Origin: Lentimicrobiaceae bacterium
GTDB taxonomy: Bacteria > Bacteroidota > Bacteroidia > Bacteroidales > JALOCA01
Reading direction: 5' to 3'
Assembly (NCBI GenBank): GCA_023227965.1
Contig: JALOCA010000065.1
Coordinates: forward strand, 1 to 8,926
DNA: 8,926 bases
Shown here in pieces: positions 6,337 to 8,926 of the stretch. The position numbers were made by a program, and so were the translations under genes. Within the stretch, counting starts at the first letter, position 1, and the number at the start of each line of letters is the position of its first letter. The notes beneath the pieces were generated by a model. That model was not told the DNA's origin. It made no database searches and saw only the letters and a list, made by a program, of their open reading frames with translations.

Positions 6337-7505
6337 TTCCCGGCCACCAGCATCGCCGCGCTCAAGGGACTCATGGCTTCGATGTCCTCCGCCAGTCGGA
6401 AGCTTTCGTCACCGGGATAGACGACCAGCTTGCGCGCCGGATTCAGGTCGGCGCATGCCGCATGAAAACCGCGCTCCAGTTTCGGCGTGAGGCTGCGCTT
6501 GATTTCGATGGCCCACAGCTTGCCGTCGGGCCACGCCAGCAGCAGGTCGATTTCGGCGCCGGCGCTGCTGCGGTAAAAATGGCCCTGCACCCCTTCCGGC
6601 GCACAGGCCAGCAGGTTCTCGATGACGAAACATTCCCAGCTTTGTCCGACCACGGGGTGGGACAGCAGCGTTTCCTTGTCGGCGATGCCGAGCAGGGCGT
6701 GGACCAGGCCGCTGTCGCGCACATACACCTTGGGCGATTTCACCAAACGCTTGCCCAGGTTGGCGTGCCAGGGCGGCAGGCGGCGCACCAGCAGCAGGTC
6801 GACCAGCAGGTCGAGGTAGGCCGCAGCGGTTTTCGCATCCACCCCGAGATTGCGGGCGAACTGGGCGGTATTCAGCAAGCCGCCCTGATGGTGGGCCAGC
6901 ATGCCCCAGAATCGGCGCAGGGTTTCGGCGGCGATGCGCGGGCCGAATTGGGGAATGTCGCGCTCCAGGTAGCTGCGGATGAAGTCCTGCCGCCAGCGCA
7001 GGCTGCGCGCCGCGCTCGACGCCAGCAGGCTTTCCGGAAAGCCGCCGCGCACCCAGAGTTCATCGGCCGGCAGATGGCGCGTTTCGATCAGGTTGAAAGG
7101 GGCCAACTCCAGGTAGGCGATGCGTCCCGCGAGGGTTTCGCCGGATTGCTTGAGAAGATCGAGCGATGCCGAACCCAGCAGCAGGAAGCGGCCTGTCTTT
7201 TTCCCCGCGCGGCGACCCTTGTCGATCAATCCGCGCAGGACCGGAAACAGGCCGGGGGCGCGATGCACTTCGTCGAGGATGACCAGTTGGTCGGCGTGAT
7301 CGGCCAGGTAAAGTTCGGCTTGGGCCAGTTTGCTGCGGTCCTGTTCCGATTCGAGATCGAGATAGAGCGAAGGCCGACCGCTCGCCTTGGCTACGTCCAG
7401 CGCCAGCGTGGTCTTGCCGGCCTGGCGCGGGCCGAGCAGCGCCACGGCCGGCGAATTGGCCAGCGCATCGATCAGGAATGGGGTGAGTGAGCGGGAAATC
7501 ATCAT
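6333..7505 (-). CDS. AAA-type ATPase with C-terminal DUF4143 (PD-(D/E)XK-like) domain
   Basis: Product of 390 residues from ATG 7505, or 389 from the adjacent ATG 7502, which is the numbering used here. The N-terminal half is a P-loop ATPase: Walker A GPRQAGKT (24-31), Walker B LVILDEVHR (73-81) with D77/E78, and a sensor-like LLLGSAS (107-113). The C-terminal half carries DUF4143 features, including AEIDLLL (316-322) and AIEIKRS (331-337), a D319...E333-x-K335 arrangement resembling PD-(D/E)XK nuclease folds. The family is widespread in bacteria and archaea with largely undefined function; links to defence or mobile DNA have been suggested but are not shown here. It is first in a transcription unit with rlhA and dusC and overlaps rlhA by four bases. 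No Shine-Dalgarno precedes either ATG, and the promoter position predicts an almost leaderless mRNA. Confidence 0.9.
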   Translation of the reverse strand: MMISRSLTPFLIDALANSPAVALLGPRQAGKTTLALDVAKASGRPSLYLDLESEQDRSKLAQAELYLADHADQLVILDEVHRAPGLFPVLRGLIDKGRRAGKKTGRFLLLGSASLDLLKQSGETLAGRIAYLELAPFNLIETRHLPADELWVRGGFPESLLASSAARSLRWRQDFIRSYLERDIPQFGPRIAAETLRRFWGMLAHHQGGLLNTAQFARNLGVDAKTAAAYLDLLVDLLLVRRLPPWHANLGKRLVKSPKVYVRDSGLVHALLGIADKETLLSHPVVGQSWECFVIENLLACAPEGVQGHFYRSSAGAEIDLLLAWPDGKLWAIEIKRSLTPKLERGFHAACADLNPARKLVVYPGDESFRLAEDIEAMSPLSAAMLVAGK

Positions 7506-7538
7506 TGCAATTATGGAGTATCGTTCCCGTAATTGCAA
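7505..7538. promoter_or_regulatory. Perfect inverted repeat (candidate operator) covering the ATPase promoter
   Basis: TTGCAATTA (7505-7513) and TAATTGCAA (7530-7538) are exact inverted repeats separated by 16 bases. Each arm covers one core promoter hexamer, so a dimeric repressor bound here would block RNA polymerase. The left arm touches the first ATG of the ATPase gene. Confidence 0.6.
7510..7538 (-). promoter_or_regulatory. Sigma-70-like promoter of the ATPase-rlhA-dusC unit
   Basis: On the minus strand, -35 TTGCAA (7533-7538) and -10 CATAAT (7510-7515, five of six matches) are 17 bases apart. The start of transcription would fall at about 7502-7505, on the paired ATG codons, implying a leaderless message. 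By symmetry, the plus strand has TTGCAA (7505-7510) and a weaker CGTAAT (7528-7533) at the same spacing, which could fire toward the lipoprotein gene. Confidence 0.55.
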
Positions 7539-7605
7539 GGTTGTTGCTCGGGGTTGCCGAACTTCCGCCCAGGTGCGTCGCCTTCCGCCCGGCACCCGGG
7601 TCGCC

Positions 7606-7611
7606 TATCAT
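7606..7611 (+). promoter_or_regulatory. Possible -10 element for the lipoprotein gene
   Basis: TATCAT matches TATAAT at five of six positions and would start transcription about 30 bases before ATG 7650. The matching -35 position (TTCCGC, 7583-7588) is poor, so the call is weak. Confidence 0.3.
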
Positions 7612-7649
7612 TGCTCAAACCGCAACCGTGTCCGCTCGATCAGACTGCA

Positions 7650-8147
7650 ATGAAAACTCTCGGCATCCGTTGGCTTGTTTTGGCCCTGATCCTGCAGGGC
7701 TGCGCCGGCGTGCCTGCCGAGCCGCCGAAGATCGAGCGCATCAGCGCCGAACAGATGGAGGCGATCCTGCCGCAGCCGGTCGCGGCCATGCCGCTGGAAC
7801 AGATCGTGGCGCTGTCGAACCTGGGCATCCCCGCCGAAGAACTCATCGGCCGCATCACAACTTCGGGTTCGCGCTACCGCCTGTCGGGAACCCAGATCAC
7901 CGAGCTGGCAAAGCAGGGCGTGCCGCTCGCGGTGCTCGACCACATGGTCGCCGCCGAACGCAGCTTCATCTTCGACGGCATGGCCGCCGACGCCAATAAG
8001 CGCGAGCAGGCCTGTCGCGACCGGATCGAGCATGAAGTCCGCGTCTGCCGCAGCCAGATGATGAGCCCGATGTGGTACCCCGGCCCGCACCCCTTCGGCC
8101 ACTGTTTCCCGATGGCGCCCGGTTCGCCGTTCTGGCATTGCATGTGA
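7650..8147 (+). CDS. Small lipoprotein of unknown function with His/Cys/Met-rich tail
   Basis: A 165-residue protein I do not recognise as a named gene. It begins with a lipoprotein signal: MKTLGIRW, a hydrophobic stretch, then LQGC with Cys18 as the lipidation site. Residues 48-70 (MPLEQIVALSNLGIPAEELI...) and 79-100 (SGTQITELAKQGVPLAVLDHMV) look like two copies of one helical unit, of a kind seen in many bacterial envelope proteins. Residues 117-135 are charged. The last 30 residues are rich in Pro, Met, Trp, His and Cys (H147, H151, C152, H163, C164), which might bind metal or form disulfides; this is inference. ATG 7650 is chosen because it gives the signal peptide; the frame is open further upstream, and no clear ribosome binding site is seen. 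It is divergent from the ATPase and convergent with the M23 gene. Confidence 0.8.
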   Translation: MKTLGIRWLVLALILQGCAGVPAEPPKIERISAEQMEAILPQPVAAMPLEQIVALSNLGIPAEELIGRITTSGSRYRLSGTQITELAKQGVPLAVLDHMVAAERSFIFDGMAADANKREQACRDRIEHEVRVCRSQMMSPMWYPGPHPFGHCFPMAPGSPFWHCM

Positions 8148-8238
8148 GGTTGCAGCGCGGGCTGCGTTGCCTAAAAGTCGGCGCTGGCGGGACGGTGCCG
8201 GCCGCCCCGGGAACACGATCGATGCCGACCCGATTGGA

Positions 8239-8856
8239 CTATTTCGGCGATCCGTCCCGGCAGCGCACGGGATGGGTAAGAACCAGCTGAGCGATTGGAT
8301 AGCTTTTCTGCGGATCGAAGCATCCACCCGAATGCCGCAGGGCATCGAAGGTTTCTCCCTCCTTGGCTCTGGGGTGGCCGTACGGCACGGTCGTGAGTTC
8401 CATGTGGACGATCGCGCAGGCTCGGCCGATCCGCCTGCAGCCTCCCGCCACGCCACTGTCGCCCAGGGTGCCGATCTTCTGGCCACGCCTGACGGTCTGC
8501 CCGGGGCTTACGACGACGTCCTGAAAATGGCAATAGACGGTATACCGGTCGAATTGCGCATGGTGAATGGCTACGGTGTTTCCGCAAGTCTCCGGATTGG
8601 CGCCGACATGGGTGACGACCGTTCCGTCGGCCGGCGCGATAACGTCCTCGCCGAAAGGTCCCGTGAAATCGACGCCGGAATGCGGCACCTGCCAGTTTGG
8701 AAACGGGCCGCAACAGCCACCGCTCGATTCGTAGGTGGAGGCCACCGGCGAGCTCATCTGCGCGCAACCCGCAAGCAGCACCAGCAAGCACGCGCATGTC
8801 CATCCGCGCACGACCCCTGGCGACGAATTCACGGAGTTCATAGGGGTCGGAGTCAT
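8239..8856 (-). CDS. M23 (LytM-like) peptidase-domain lipoprotein
   Basis: Product of 205 residues. LLAGC ends at Cys31, a lipobox, so it is probably a membrane-anchored envelope lipoprotein. The M23 domain spans about 55-155: HSGVDF (H59 and D63, zinc ligands), YCHF (H110), the SPGQTVRRGQKIGTLGDSG stretch (117-135) and VHME (H151). The zinc ligands are kept, but the usual HxH is I149-V-H151, so one catalytic histidine is missing. Such proteins cut peptidoglycan cross-links or, when degenerate, act as amidase activators. The mature part has eight more cysteines (48, 49, 91, 109, 140, 147, 179, 199), suggesting disulfides. ATG 8856 has GGGAG nine bases upstream (8866-8870); an internal ATG at 8841 has none. 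Start codon and ribosome binding site lie within the inverted-repeat element at the right edge. Confidence 0.88.
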   Translation of the reverse strand: MTPTPMNSVNSSPGVVRGWTCACLLVLLAGCAQMSSPVASTYESSGGCCGPFPNWQVPHSGVDFTGPFGEDVIAPADGTVVTHVGANPETCGNTVAIHHAQFDRYTVYCHFQDVVVSPGQTVRRGQKIGTLGDSGVAGGCRRIGRACAIVHMELTTVPYGHPRAKEGETFDALRHSGGCFDPQKSYPIAQLVLTHPVRCRDGSPK

Positions 8857-8922
8857 TTCACTTTTCTCCCGCGTGCATATCTGAACTTTCTCCTCAATAA
8901 GGCAAATGACTCTGACCCCTAT
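8840..8922. mobile_element. 83-bp inverted-repeat element (MITE-like candidate)
   Basis: ATAGGGGTCGGAGTCATTT (8840-8858) and AAATGACTCTGACCCCTAT (8904-8922) are inverted repeats matching at 18 of 19 positions; the one difference still allows a G-T pair. They enclose 45 bases of lower GC. GGGGTCAGAGTC-like ends resemble sequences I associate with REP-associated (Y1) transposases, but this is recollection, not a match I can verify. No transposase gene is in the window, and the element may continue past the right edge. Confidence 0.6.
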
Positions 8923-8926
8923 CGCT

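Noticed and set aside
8152..8165. GCAGC-GCGG-GCTGC hairpin just after the lipoprotein stop as a terminator
   Set aside because: The stem is 5 bp and no T-run follows on the plus strand.
8165..8186. Possible third copy of the 54-bp repeat (CGTTGCCT and GTCGGCGCTG both occur here)
   Set aside because: Only two short matches, in inconsistent orientation and without the hairpin core; chance is the simpler explanation in GC-rich DNA.
7608..8486. Minus-strand reading frame of 292 codons across the lipoprotein and M23 region
   Set aside because: It overlaps two genes with clear signal peptides and domains and itself shows neither; it is a shadow frame.

Overview
The window is high-GC proteobacterial DNA, most likely from a betaproteobacterium. 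The gene content (an NrfD-type respiratory module, RlhA, DusC, a DUF4143 ATPase) fits a Rhodocyclales-like organism, but the order is a guess. Eight protein genes are supported. Seven lie on the minus strand and one, a small lipoprotein, on the plus strand. No rRNA, tRNA, CRISPR array or intact transposase gene was found.

Left third (1-3261, minus strand, read right to left): a perfect FNR/ANR box sits ahead of a three-gene respiratory operon. The genes are a Tat-exported protein with four [4Fe-4S] clusters, an NrfD/DsrP-like quinone-interacting membrane subunit, and a multihaem c-type cytochrome that runs off the left edge. Together they look like a membrane complex exchanging electrons between the quinone pool and the periplasm under low oxygen. 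No catalytic molybdenum subunit is visible, so the terminal substrate is unknown.

Middle (3369-7505, minus strand): a second transcription unit runs ATPase (AAA/DUF4143), rlhA (U32-family RNA hydroxylase), dusC (tRNA dihydrouridine synthase). The ATPase and rlhA overlap as ATGA. Two copies of a 54-bp palindromic repeat lie here: one fills most of the rlhA-dusC spacer, and one is embedded in frame inside rlhA, adding exactly 18 codons just before its iron-sulfur cysteines. The promoter of this unit is overlaid by a perfect 9-bp inverted repeat and appears to give a nearly leaderless mRNA.

Right part (7506-8926): a plus-strand lipoprotein of unknown function with a His/Cys/Met-rich tail faces a minus-strand M23 (LytM-like) lipoprotein. 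The start codon and ribosome binding site of the M23 gene lie inside an 83-bp inverted-repeat element at the right edge that resembles a small non-autonomous mobile element.

The best candidates for something undescribed are the in-frame palindromic repeat in rlhA and the FNR-controlled cytochrome module with an unusual CX3CH haem motif.
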